DNA from: a virus
Reading direction: 5' to 3' (one strand)
Virus record (IMG/VR): IMGVR_UViG_3300027743_000025
Location: 22,174 to 86,173 of that record
Length of the DNA stretch: 64,000 nt
Part shown: positions 39,973-49,732 of the stretch, in pieces
Position numbering within the stretch: position 1 is the first letter of the stretch
Layout: each line of letters starts with the position of its first letter
Made by a program: the position numbers and the translations under genes
Notes under the pieces: generated by a model
What the model was told of the DNA's origin: nothing
The model's database searches: none
The model's input: only the letters and a program-made list of their open reading frames with translations

Positions 39973-42900
39973 CTACACCTCATAGCTTTCCGGGAGATCC
40001 AGAATGTTCCGGATGTTCGGTGGCAGGTAGAGGGGTGGCAGGTCGGAAGGCTTCATAGTCTTGGCTACAGCCATGGTGACGATGTACTTCTCAAGTGGAA
40101 TGCCATTGATCGACACGATTCCCTTGGCCTTCAGCTTCGCGATAGCCGAGTCAACTTCCTTCTGGCTGGGAACCGCGATCATGGAGGTCTGTTCAGGACT
40201 TAGACCACCGCTAATGTAGTAGTCCTTCACGTTGCCCCAGTTGAGAATGTTCTTGAAGACGTTCTCTTCCCCGTAAGTGGGGTTGCCGAACACGTCTCCC
40301 AGGGAGGCTCGCATGTCCCCGATACGCCCGTAGACAGCCTCAGGACGGTAGTAGGACATGATGCCGCCGCTGACGTAAGAAGCCTGGTCGTTGTGGTCTG
40401 GAAGCCTGGTGTAGCTCTTGGCTGAGGCATAGGCCCCGTGGCCGGCATACCCGCCAGAGTCGGACTGCGCCGACTTCCCTAGACCCTTCCCAGACGGCGC
40501 GTACACGGCTCCGTTAAGTCGCTTGTTCATGGAGTTGACCTGGCCGTACAGAGCCGCCGAGACGACGGTCTCGGCATCGGCTCTACTGCCACCCTTGACT
40601 ACCAGGTTCATCTTGCTCTTGGCCTTCATGGCAGTGATGGCTCGATCCGACCAGAAGAACGACACCTTGCCAATGGACTCATCCACGCCGACCCGCACGT
40701 CCTGCCAGCCAAGGTCAGGGATGCCCATCTGATCCCCGGCCAGTTTGAAGATCTGCTCATCAGACAGGCCCTGCGTGTTCTCCACATCAGCCTGGTTCCA
40801 CTTGACCATAGTGGACAGCATGACCCGAACCTGCTGCTTAGCTGAGGACTGCGTCATGGGGGAGTAGCCACCCAGGCCCAGCTCAGCCAGCGCGGCAGAG
40901 AGGTCTGCATCTGTCGCACCCTCAGGCAGGGATACCGAGGTCATGCCGTAGCGGGAATCGTTCTTGTAGGAACCAGACGGCTCCACCACTTCAATAACAA
41001 CCCCGTTACTAGCGACCAGGCGCACATTGGTGGAGGAACCGAAGTCGCTGAATGCACTCTTGTGAGCCGGCACCGCCTGTCCCGGCTCTACATCCAGTGT
41101 CCCGTCCGCGTGCATGGCCGAGAGTCCGCCGTCATGAGCGATGGTCCAGCCCTTATCCTTGGCCGTTTGGCTCAAGGTGAACTGCCCCGGGCTCAGCACC
41201 TTGATCTTGGTGGGATCCCACGTGTTTACCGTATAGGTGTGCCCGGATGCCCATGGGGTGGTGACGACATCAGTGCTTCCCAGGCTCTTGAAGGTGACCT
41301 TCTTGTTTCCATCCGGCGTGTCCTCGACAGCGACCACCTCGAAGTTCGGGGGGTTGCCAGAGTTGTCCGGCCGCCAGGCGCCCTGATTCTCCGGCTTGCT
41401 GCTGGCAGACGGCTTAAGAGCGACACGCTCGCCCACCGCGATGTCTCCGGTGAGCTTCTTGCTGCGTACCCAGTCGCCCTGTTCCTCCATGGCTCCGGTG
41501 GCCAGGTTGCTCGCCAGCGTCGCGCGCTGCTCCTTGGTCAAAGAGAAGATCACCCGGTTGTACTTCTTGCCGGATGGGCCGACTGCGCGGACCGTGACCA
41601 TCTCGCCGTTCCGGATGCCCGGGACGCTGGTGACGATCGCCCGCCACTTGCCGTCCTGCAAGGTCTTGCCCAGCGCCTCGGCCGGCGTGTCAACCGCCAG
41701 CGCCATGCCCTGCGGGACAACTGACGGAGGCAGCGGAGCCTTATATGGGGTGTACTCCTCCATGTCCAGCCGGAGTGCCGACACAAGCCGCGTCGACTTC
41801 TCGCCAGTGGAGGTCAGGACTACCGCGCTCTGCTTGTTCTTGCTGAGAGACACGATCTTGCCATGCATCGGACCCTTGCCAGCAACATGCATACCGACCG
41901 AAGGGATGTAGCCGTTCTTGGTGAGTGCCCCACCCCACGCCAGCGTCTCGTCCTCAGTCGGAAGCGCCGGAGCACCGGGCTTGACAACGACCGGTGCCGG
42001 GGGCGGGGCAGCCTTCTTCATCACGTAGACATTGGTGGTGCTCGGGGCCGTATCGGACTGCTTGAACGACTTGCTTTGGGTGAAGGAAGCCGTGTCCGTT
42101 TTCTGGTCAACGGTGTAGATATCCACGTCGATCCAGCCGCCGGCTAGCGCTCCGTTGTAGTCCTTGACCTTCATGTACTTAGGCGGGTAGTCCGGGTCGT
42201 TGTCCCCGTTGTCTACATAGAACCAATCTCCCGGTTCAAGCCCGATCTCACCCAGCGTGGTCGCTGTACTCTTCTCCAGCGTGCTCGGGTGTGGCGCTCC
42301 AATGGAGACGTTCGCTCCACTAGCCGCTGACTGAACCGGTGTGGCCGACTGTGGGGCGAAGGCAATCTTGACCAGGGGCTTGGTGAACCCATCGCCATAA
42401 GTAGCGAACTGAACTTTCTGCATCTCAGTCTCGCCATACGGGTGGTAAATCTGGTGTACCTGCAAGTTCTCAACGTCGGGGCCAGTGCCAGGGACGCTCA
42501 CGTAGGCATTAGTGCCAGTCGTGTAAAGCTCCTCCCCCGGCTGGAGTTCGTACGTGAGCCCCTCGAACTGAGGTAGACCGGTGACGAACCCGACATTGTT
42601 GATCTTCTGCGGAACCGGGCTGGCCGGACCAGGGCCGGAGAGGTCCGGCGCCGTTGTCGCGTCGTACTGGTCCAGCTTGCCCTGAGCCACTGACATCTTG
42701 ACGCCAGCGATCAGCTGCCCCGTGTTAGTGGCCTCGATGAACGACTTCATCGCGGACTCTTCGTAACCAGCTGCTTCCGGAGTCCCATTCACGATGGTGT
42801 GGTACTTGCCGTCTTCCCCCTTGACCAGGTAGGTGGTCCCAGCTGAGGTATCAGACTTCAGAACGATGTCATCCACTTGGGCGACGTAGTTGTCAAACGT

Positions 42901-45900
42901 CCCACCTAGGCCCTGGCCCTGAGACTTCAGGGTGGCATCAAGGAGATTCTGGAGCAGGTTGGGCTCAGCCTGTGGAGTAGTCGGCTCGGGGAACGGGTCA
43001 CCGTCCTCTTCAGACTGGTGGACCAGCGTCGCCTTATCCTCCGGTACCAGCGACATCACATGGTGGCTGATAGACGCAGATCCCAGGTTGCCATCTTCCT
43101 TTACCGGGAACCATGCTTTGCCGGGTCCAGCCTGCACATAGTAAGTATCTGTATCAATTACGTGGACTACTGATTCCCAGCTAGCAACAGTCCAGCCGCT
43201 GACGGTGTCCAGAGTAGCCACGGATCCCGGTCCCGGAGCTGGAGCCACGTCCACCACGTCAACCTGCGGGCTGAACGGGTCGTGGAACAAGGTCACCGCG
43301 TACGGCTCCCCGGTTGACAGGTACTTGTTGACGGCCGTGTTGACATCAACCGAGTCGTTACCGTCGATGTGATACCAGGCAGTGCTGGATGGCGTGGCAA
43401 TGTAATACTCGTTGCCGATCTTGGCAATCTGGTCTCCCGACTGGATAGTTACCCCGTACCCATTCGGGAGAGTGAGGAACTCAGTGCCGGTCACCTGATG
43501 GAAGTTCTTCAGGCCCAGAGGCCCTTCCAGGTCCCCCTCCCCGACCCACGTGCCGCCAGTGCCGGCGGCGTTCACCGTCCACATCTGCCAGCCGGAGGTG
43601 GTGTGCCGACGCCAGAATGTGCCTGCCCCGGAGACAAAGATCGAGTACTTAGCGTCGTCGTACTTGAGATTCTGGTTCAGTGCCCAGCCGGCCGCGTCCT
43701 GGCCCTGGTTGCCGGTCAGCTTGTGGTCGTCAGGAGTTCCCGGGCCGGCCTTCATCTTCTCGGCCATGGCGTGGGCTGCGTCTATCTGACCCTGCGTAAG
43801 CTCAGCATCTACGTAATCGGAGCCCTTCCGGGTTACCCGAATATTGGCCATGGGGCCGAAGTCAGTCGTAGACAGCAGATGCGGGGAAGGATTTCCGAGG
43901 TCTACGACCACAGCTGCCTTGTCATCCCCCAGTGGGAGGTTGTTCTCTACCACGATGAAGAGGTATTCACCAGCCTCGACTTCATCCCCCGGCTCCAGAT
44001 GGGGGATGATCTGGTGAGCCGGCAGGAACGCCCCGTCCTCGTCAAAGATGCTGGTCTCAGTCTTCTCAGTGAACGGAGACTCCGCGTCAAAGTAGCCAAC
44101 GGTGCCAGTAGAGAAGGAAACATAGCCGTGCCCAGCAGACTCAATTTGATCCACGTTGGTGACTAGGACAACTTCGTCACCGTGAAATACCGAGTCTCCC
44201 GGCTTCAGGGAGAAAACGTTTACCAGCGGACCACCGTGCGGTCCCGTCTTAGTTGGTGACTCCGGCACGCCGGCCGACTCCGGGATGACCGTGGGGGTCG
44301 TGTCAACCGTGAAGTCGTTGAGCGCAGTCTTCAGTACGGTGAATGGCGTCTCATTCTTGTCGATCATCCGCACTGTCGTGTCCGTGATGGCGATGATCTG
44401 GTAGCTGTTGTCAGGGCTGCTGATCGGGCTGACCTTGTGGCCGACCTTCAGCACACCACTGTCAATCCAGTCAGCCAGCGTCTTCGCCTCGTCGGACTGG
44501 TTGACAGGCTCAGCTGCCGAAACCACCGCGCCAGCATTGTCCGGAGCGGCAGGCACCTCCACCGGCTCCGGCTCCGGAATGTCAACCGCCGCGACCGACT
44601 CCTCAGTGATGGTCACCGTGCCGACTGACTTGCGCTTCCGGACTCCGGCCGCATTCTCGATGAACACGAACTTGCCATCGGGGCTGACCATCACGACCTT
44701 GCCCTCATGGCCATCCTTGGCCTTGGCCGACATGCCCAGCTGCGGAACCTTGCCGTCTCCAGTCAGGGGGGTCTTGGCGCCGTCCACGTTGGCAGCCGGA
44801 GTCTTGCCCGGCTGCGTCAGTGTGGAGGAAGCCTTCATCAGCTCCTTGCCGTTCTCATCCTTGACGACGGAGCTGTAGCCCTTCTTCTTGACGTAGGTGT
44901 AGGTCTTGCCGTCTTTCTTGGAGACCACCTTGGCACCCGGCGCCGCCTCGGTCCCGTCACCCAGGATGGAGTTCTTGCTGTCCGCCGTGGCGACAGCAGC
45001 AGCAGAAGACTCGGCAGCCGCCTTGATGTCTTCCTTGACCTGAGCCTCTACGGTGGCCGCCATGCCGGTCTTCTGCTGAGGCTCGGACACCTGCACCTCA
45101 GGCTCCGGAACAGGTACCGGCTCCAGCTGTTGGACAACCTGGTTAACCTCTGCCTGTGCGGCTTCTGGCAGGTTCGGCTTCTGCGCCTCCGGCGGCGGAT
45201 CCCAGCGGTGCACGGTGTAGGCGCCGGTCTGCATGTGCTCCGTGTCCAGCACTACTGAGTTCTGGTAGCCCTCCGGACGAATCATGATCTTCTTTTTGGT
45301 GGGGGAGACCCCCATCACCTCCATCACCTGCCCGAAGGGATCGGTGATCTTGTCTCCGCGCTCGAACATGACGCTGTGGAGGTCAGTGGAGTTCAGCACC
45401 GCGCCGTCATGTGGCCGGTCCATGGAGTTCAGCAGTGGGCTCTGGTAGTGGACCTTCGTGCTAGAGGTGTACTTGTCCAGCAGATCCCAGCGCTGATTTT
45501 GCAGTTGGTCCGGATCCATCAGCGAGCCGTCCGACTCATTGACCCCGATCCTGATCGTCTTGGAGTTCAGCCGGATGTAGTCCCCGGGGGAGGACATAGT
45601 GATGGCCTGGCCCAGGGCCATCGGGAACCACTTGCGGGATAGACCGCTGTTCTCAGCCACGTCCGGGATGTCTATCGGCTTGGAGGCTTCCGGGAGTGGG
45701 AGATCGTAGTAGCCAGCAATGTATTTACGGCGCGACTTGAGCGTGTCAGCCAAGGACTGAGGTAGTCCACGCTCCGCAACCAGGTCATCGATCTCTTCCG
45801 GAGAGATAGCCAGAACTCGAACGGCCCCATCTAGCTCATCCTCCTTGGGCATGTTGCCCTCGCCGTAGATGGGAGCCTTTTTGCCGCCGCGCATGGACTC

Positions 45901-48210
45901 CAGCTCGATCACCTTGTCACCGAATGCGCTCCCCTTGGGAGCGCCCTGCGCGCGGTAGGTGAGAGCACCGCCGTTGTCGATCCGCCAGGATGTGCCTTCC
46001 TTGTCAACCAGCACGTTGTCCCATGTCAGTCCGAACACATCCCAGTTGGACAGCCAAGCATCAACGACAAAGTTCTTACGGATCTGCGTCAACCACTCCT
46101 TGTCCTTCAACTTATCGTTGATAGTCTCACTGAGTTCCTGGCCCTCCACGATCTCGGAGTAGATGTTCTTCCCGTCGTAGTCCACATTAGGCACTGGCAC
46201 ACCGGCTGCTGAGTACAGGTCGTTGGCCAGTTCCTCAACCTTGCCGTGGTCCGGGCTCTTGGGCTTCTTGACGTAGAACTTCTTGGCCGGACCGCCAGCT
46301 GGGTCCGGGATGGTGTACATCCCGCCCTCATTGCTGCCGCCCTGCCCGCCGATCTTCGTGGCGCCTGCATCGTCTTTAGTGAGGTGGGCGATCTTCTTGG
46401 GTGCACGATAGACGGAGCCAGGGGAGAGAGTCAGCTCCTCGGCCCCGGGGGTAGGCGTGCCGGACAGGTCAGATGGCTGCACCTTCAGCTTGGCCTTGTT
46501 GTCGGCACCCTTGAAGATGTCCATGACCTGGCCGTAGTTCCACTTGCCGTTCTTCAGGAACTTGACGATCCCGAACTTGTTGATGAACCGGCCGTCTGCC
46601 CCGCGAGGGTGCTCCCACTCCTCGAAGACTGGAGCCGCCACGACCGGCTCCGGCAGGAGCTTCTGCCAGCCTGTGTCGTCTCCGGCCAGCGAGGCATACA
46701 TGACGTTGTTGCCGGCCTCATCGCTCACCGTGAGGTAGGACTTCTCGTCCATGAAGTCAGGGCCGTGGGTGACCTTCATGGATACGGTGTCGTTGTCAGG
46801 AAGATCATGTGCCCCGCTGAGGGTGAAGTCATACTTGCTCTCCCCGATCCAGAGAGAGAGCGTGTCAAAAGATACTGTGGACGGTAGGTGGCTAGGGTCC
46901 ATGACCTCGATCAGGAAGTCGTTGCCGTAACCAAGCGTGATGTGTGGAACGAATTCTGGATATTGCTCTACGCTCTCCATCTGGTATGCGATCACCGGGT
47001 CGGCAGTGAGAACACATCGAAGATCCGAAAGAGTCTCGGATTCCAGCAGCAGCACGGCCGCGTCGTGATCTCCCAGCCGGCCGCGCCCGTTCACCTCGGT
47101 CTCGATGGGCGTGCACTGCTTGGCCAGGTCCCCGAGACACTGGAGCACGTGGTCCAGCTCGTCGGTTGACAGAGCCGCGCTCATGTATACCAGCGTGGTA
47201 TGTGGGTCATCATCAACAACCAGTGCGTTCACCGGGTCATCAGCTGCCGTGCGACAGACGATCACAGCAGAAGGCACTTCCTCCACAAGGTCCGGCTCGT
47301 CCAGGATCAGGTCAGCAAGCAGAGCCTTAGGGAAGTTGTGTCCTACGGGCGGCCCGTAGTCATACCCCATCGTGTAGTCGTGTACGAACGGGGAGAGGTC
47401 GGCCGACCCCGTGATCGAGTTCAGTTCCTTGGTGCGCCGCTTGATCTCATTCCTGGCCCTCTTGATCCTGGCTTGGGATACCCGGACCCCTAGCTCCAGC
47501 ATCTTCTTCTTGGCCCGAAGAGTGCGCAACTCATTGACACCCTTGGAGGTCAGACCAGGTTCCCCGGCGGCGACATCGGCTGCCTTCTCTAGCTCCTTGA
47601 TACGGGCATTGTGGGCCTTGGATCCCTCCACTTGCTTGGCCAGCTCAGCAGTCTGAATTGCCAGAGCATCTACCGCACGTTCGATATTCAGCTTGGCCTT
47701 GGCTTTGGCGTTTTTGAGCTTCTTGGCCTTGGCTTTGTCAGCAGCAGCAGAGCCTCCTCCTCCTCCTCCTCCTCCTCCTCCTCCCCCTCCTCCTCCGCCC
47801 TTGCCGCCGCCCTTGAACTTGGCAAAGGAAGGTATGCCTCCGTTATCTGTTGCCTTAGACAGATCTCGGCCCTCTATGGCAAATGAGTTGAGAGTAGTGG
47901 ATTCCAGTGTTCCAGTCGGCTTCAGTCCATGCTTCTGCTGGTAGTCCTTGAGTGCTCGCGCTGTCTCCGGTCCGAAGTAGCCGGTGGCTGGGATGTTGTA
48001 GCCGGCAGCCCGCAATGCCTCTTGAAGGCGCGTGACGGCTGGCCCGGATGCTCCTTGGCCGAGCCCGCCGCTTTTAGTGTTGCCCTGCCCAGACGTGCTG
48101 AACTTGCCAGAAGGATCCCTCTTGATCTTGGATTCTTCAAATGCTCGCTGCCGCTCGGACGGGTCCTTGGCGCGGCTTGGCCGCTCCCGCTTTGGTTGAG
48201 TCACGTTCAA
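39973..48210 (-). CDS. Giant polyvalent virion protein, 2745 aa
   Basis: Largest gene of the window (8.2 kb). Residues 55-110: peptidoglycan-binding domain (VTRLQEALRAAGYNIPATGY). 134-153: glycine run. 155-265: Lys/Ala coiled coil. About 310-465: 2H-phosphoesterase-like domain with H337-T-T and H423-I-T. 531-547: EWEHPRGADGRFINKFG linker. 600-840: HipA/PI-kinase-like domain (KKFYVKKP, NWDVFGLTWDN, RIDNGG). 850-2480: many SH3/KOW-like beta modules (such as LKPGDSVFHGDEVV, LEPGDEVEAGEYLF). Last 260 residues: unique C-terminal domain. It lies between portal and the zeta protein. An injected, multi-effector head protein is the best reading. Confidence 0.8.
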   Translation of the reverse strand: MNVTQPKRERPSRAKDPSERQRAFEESKIKRDPSGKFSTSGQGNTKSGGLGQGASGPAVTRLQEALRAAGYNIPATGYFGPETARALKDYQQKHGLKPTGTLESTTLNSFAIEGRDLSKATDNGGIPSFAKFKGGGKGGGGGGGGGGGGGGGGSAAADKAKAKKLKNAKAKAKLNIERAVDALAIQTAELAKQVEGSKAHNARIKELEKAADVAAGEPGLTSKGVNELRTLRAKKKMLELGVRVSQARIKRARNEIKRRTKELNSITGSADLSPFVHDYTMGYDYGPPVGHNFPKALLADLILDEPDLVEEVPSAVIVCRTAADDPVNALVVDDDPHTTLVYMSAALSTDELDHVLQCLGDLAKQCTPIETEVNGRGRLGDHDAAVLLLESETLSDLRCVLTADPVIAYQMESVEQYPEFVPHITLGYGNDFLIEVMDPSHLPSTVSFDTLSLWIGESKYDFTLSGAHDLPDNDTVSMKVTHGPDFMDEKSYLTVSDEAGNNVMYASLAGDDTGWQKLLPEPVVAAPVFEEWEHPRGADGRFINKFGIVKFLKNGKWNYGQVMDIFKGADNKAKLKVQPSDLSGTPTPGAEELTLSPGSVYRAPKKIAHLTKDDAGATKIGGQGGSNEGGMYTIPDPAGGPAKKFYVKKPKSPDHGKVEELANDLYSAAGVPVPNVDYDGKNIYSEIVEGQELSETINDKLKDKEWLTQIRKNFVVDAWLSNWDVFGLTWDNVLVDKEGTSWRIDNGGALTYRAQGAPKGSAFGDKVIELESMRGGKKAPIYGEGNMPKEDELDGAVRVLAISPEEIDDLVAERGLPQSLADTLKSRRKYIAGYYDLPLPEASKPIDIPDVAENSGLSRKWFPMALGQAITMSSPGDYIRLNSKTIRIGVNESDGSLMDPDQLQNQRWDLLDKYTSSTKVHYQSPLLNSMDRPHDGAVLNSTDLHSVMFERGDKITDPFGQVMEVMGVSPTKKKIMIRPEGYQNSVVLDTEHMQTGAYTVHRWDPPPEAQKPNLPEAAQAEVNQVVQQLEPVPVPEPEVQVSEPQQKTGMAATVEAQVKEDIKAAAESSAAAVATADSKNSILGDGTEAAPGAKVVSKKDGKTYTYVKKKGYSSVVKDENGKELMKASSTLTQPGKTPAANVDGAKTPLTGDGKVPQLGMSAKAKDGHEGKVVMVSPDGKFVFIENAAGVRKRKSVGTVTITEESVAAVDIPEPEPVEVPAAPDNAGAVVSAAEPVNQSDEAKTLADWIDSGVLKVGHKVSPISSPDNSYQIIAITDTTVRMIDKNETPFTVLKTALNDFTVDTTPTVIPESAGVPESPTKTGPHGGPLVNVFSLKPGDSVFHGDEVVLVTNVDQIESAGHGYVSFSTGTVGYFDAESPFTEKTETSIFDEDGAFLPAHQIIPHLEPGDEVEAGEYLFIVVENNLPLGDDKAAVVVDLGNPSPHLLSTTDFGPMANIRVTRKGSDYVDAELTQGQIDAAHAMAEKMKAGPGTPDDHKLTGNQGQDAAGWALNQNLKYDDAKYSIFVSGAGTFWRRHTTSGWQMWTVNAAGTGGTWVGEGDLEGPLGLKNFHQVTGTEFLTLPNGYGVTIQSGDQIAKIGNEYYIATPSSTAWYHIDGNDSVDVNTAVNKYLSTGEPYAVTLFHDPFSPQVDVVDVAPAPGPGSVATLDTVSGWTVASWESVVHVIDTDTYYVQAGPGKAWFPVKEDGNLGSASISHHVMSLVPEDKATLVHQSEEDGDPFPEPTTPQAEPNLLQNLLDATLKSQGQGLGGTFDNYVAQVDDIVLKSDTSAGTTYLVKGEDGKYHTIVNGTPEAAGYEESAMKSFIEATNTGQLIAGVKMSVAQGKLDQYDATTAPDLSGPGPASPVPQKINNVGFVTGLPQFEGLTYELQPGEELYTTGTNAYVSVPGTGPDVENLQVHQIYHPYGETEMQKVQFATYGDGFTKPLVKIAFAPQSATPVQSAASGANVSIGAPHPSTLEKSTATTLGEIGLEPGDWFYVDNGDNDPDYPPKYMKVKDYNGALAGGWIDVDIYTVDQKTDTASFTQSKSFKQSDTAPSTTNVYVMKKAAPPPAPVVVKPGAPALPTEDETLAWGGALTKNGYIPSVGMHVAGKGPMHGKIVSLSKNKQSAVVLTSTGEKSTRLVSALRLDMEEYTPYKAPLPPSVVPQGMALAVDTPAEALGKTLQDGKWRAIVTSVPGIRNGEMVTVRAVGPSGKKYNRVIFSLTKEQRATLASNLATGAMEEQGDWVRSKKLTGDIAVGERVALKPSASSKPENQGAWRPDNSGNPPNFEVVAVEDTPDGNKKVTFKSLGSTDVVTTPWASGHTYTVNTWDPTKIKVLSPGQFTLSQTAKDKGWTIAHDGGLSAMHADGTLDVEPGQAVPAHKSAFSDFGSSTNVRLVASNGVVIEVVEPSGSYKNDSRYGMTSVSLPEGATDADLSAALAELGLGGYSPMTQSSAKQQVRVMLSTMVKWNQADVENTQGLSDEQIFKLAGDQMGIPDLGWQDVRVGVDESIGKVSFFWSDRAITAMKAKSKMNLVVKGGSRADAETVVSAALYGQVNSMNKRLNGAVYAPSGKGLGKSAQSDSGGYAGHGAYASAKSYTRLPDHNDQASYVSGGIMSYYRPEAVYGRIGDMRASLGDVFGNPTYGEENVFKNILNWGNVKDYYISGGLSPEQTSMIAVPSQKEVDSAIAKLKAKGIVSINGIPLEKYIVTMAVAKTMKPSDLPPLYLPPNIRNILDLPESYEV
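47752..47798. repeat. CCT triplet tract encoding a glycine run
   Basis: About 47 bases of nearly pure CCT/CCC repeats on the plus strand, read leftward as the long glycine stretch of the giant protein. Slippage could change the length of this flexible linker between strains. Confidence 0.9.
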
Positions 48211-49715
48211 CCCCCCAGGATCTGCTGCGCTGAGTCAGGCATCGGTACCGGAGACTCTGCCACGTTCTGATCCCGCTGCTCCGACAGCACGTGTGGGAGT
48301 GCCACGTTCAGCAGGGAGACTGTGGTATCTGGAGGCAGGACTCCCTTAGATGCGACCAGCATGAGCGCCAGCTCCTGCTCAGTGGGGGCATCAGTCTCGG
48401 CCAGCCCGTTCTCCCGGCGCCAGGCTTTCGGCCCCACCAGGAAGTGCTCGAACCCGATCGTCACCTCATCCGACTGGTTGGGTCGGGTCACAATCTGCGA
48501 GGGGTCATACCAGACGACTACCCGGCTGACATCGGCCTCTGCGAAGCCCTCGGAGAGCAGCCGGATACGCAGGTACATGTCAGTGACAGCGTCGGACAGT
48601 GCCAGTGCCAGCGGCTCGATGTTGGCCTTATACAGGTTGTCGTCGATGACCACCGCGTTGCTGTACTTGACAGCCGCCAGGCCGGCCACCATTTCCTTAG
48701 GAACGTCGATGCCCTGAAGGATGCGCTCCAGCGAGCGCTCCGCCCGGTTGACAAGCCACTCATCACTGCTGCGCTCGAAGGTGATGTGTCGGATGGCCTG
48801 CCCCAGGTCGGACGGGCCGGTGACAACCATGGGCACTACGGAGCTAGCGCTGCCCTCATCCGAGACGGGAGTAACCATGGCGTCCATCAGCTCGGCCAGG
48901 AAAGCGTTGCCGGGGTCAACCACGGCCTGCTCTCCGTCTTCCGCGCTGGGATCTGCCACCGTAGCGGACGGTACGGTGACACCATCAGGGACGTACAGAA
49001 GGCCGGCGTTCAGCCGGCTGCGAGTCGCTGAGCGGACCAGCCGCTGTAGCATCAGGAGTTCCTCGATCGAGTCCGTGAGGGACATCAGAGAGGAATCCGG
49101 CTCCTTGGAGTACTCCGGGTGCTCGCGCCATACCCGGGCGATGTACGTAGAAGTAGGAAGTGGTTGCTGTGGTCCCCCGCGCATGGGCTGATAGAGAACC
49201 GAATTCTGCTCTACCTTGACTTCCTTTGTGGACTTGAAGACCCACTTGCCGGATCCCGGCAGCTGCATGAAGTAGACCTCTCCGGCCACGTTCATGTTCA
49301 GAGCGAAGGACCGAACCTTTGAGCTGAAGTTGTCAGTCGTGAACTCCAGCATGATCTCCTGAGCACGCTTCGCCAGGTCGGCGTCTACCTTGCCCTTCTC
49401 AGCCGCCTCGACGATGGAGGTCGGAGCCTGCTCAGGGTCCAGCACGACGGCCGGGTAGAGGCGTATCCGAGAGAGAATGCTGCCTACCAGGTTGAACCCG
49501 TAGTGGATCTCCCCCACTCGCTCGTACCCCACCCAGGCATCGGTCTGCCAGACCTCCCAAGGCCGCGAGCCCGGCTGCATCTCTTTGACCTTAATACGCT
49601 CGGTTGAAGCCGTAATAGGCCGTTGCGCGTTATATGCGGCAGGTATGGCCGGCTGCGCTTTGGCCCGCCGGGGTGGCTCCGGATTGCGCGGGGTATCGCG
49701 CGTGAAGATGCCCAT
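48207..49715 (-). CDS. Portal protein, 502 aa
   Basis: The size and motifs (WEVWQTDAWVGYERVGEIHYG, LYPAVVLDPEQ, RVWREHPEYSKEPDSSL, LQGIDVPKEMVAGL) follow actinophage portals of the HK97/SPP1 type, with a long helical stem and a Glu/Gln-rich clip. It forms the DNA gate through which the internal proteins would be ejected. Position directly upstream of the giant gene, with a 4-bp overlap. Confidence 0.85.
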   Translation of the reverse strand: MGIFTRDTPRNPEPPRRAKAQPAIPAAYNAQRPITASTERIKVKEMQPGSRPWEVWQTDAWVGYERVGEIHYGFNLVGSILSRIRLYPAVVLDPEQAPTSIVEAAEKGKVDADLAKRAQEIMLEFTTDNFSSKVRSFALNMNVAGEVYFMQLPGSGKWVFKSTKEVKVEQNSVLYQPMRGGPQQPLPTSTYIARVWREHPEYSKEPDSSLMSLTDSIEELLMLQRLVRSATRSRLNAGLLYVPDGVTVPSATVADPSAEDGEQAVVDPGNAFLAELMDAMVTPVSDEGSASSVVPMVVTGPSDLGQAIRHITFERSSDEWLVNRAERSLERILQGIDVPKEMVAGLAAVKYSNAVVIDDNLYKANIEPLALALSDAVTDMYLRIRLLSEGFAEADVSRVVVWYDPSQIVTRPNQSDEVTIGFEHFLVGPKAWRRENGLAETDAPTEQELALMLVASKGVLPPDTTVSLLNVALPHVLSEQRDQNVAESPVPMPDSAQQILGG

Positions 49716-49732
49716 AGGGGAATACTACGGTG

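Noticed and set aside
39973-48210. Calling the giant protein a tape measure because of its length
   Set aside because: A proper tape measure gene lies at 25514-27718 behind the chaperone; the giant lies by the portal and has enzyme-like domains and barrels rather than long helices.
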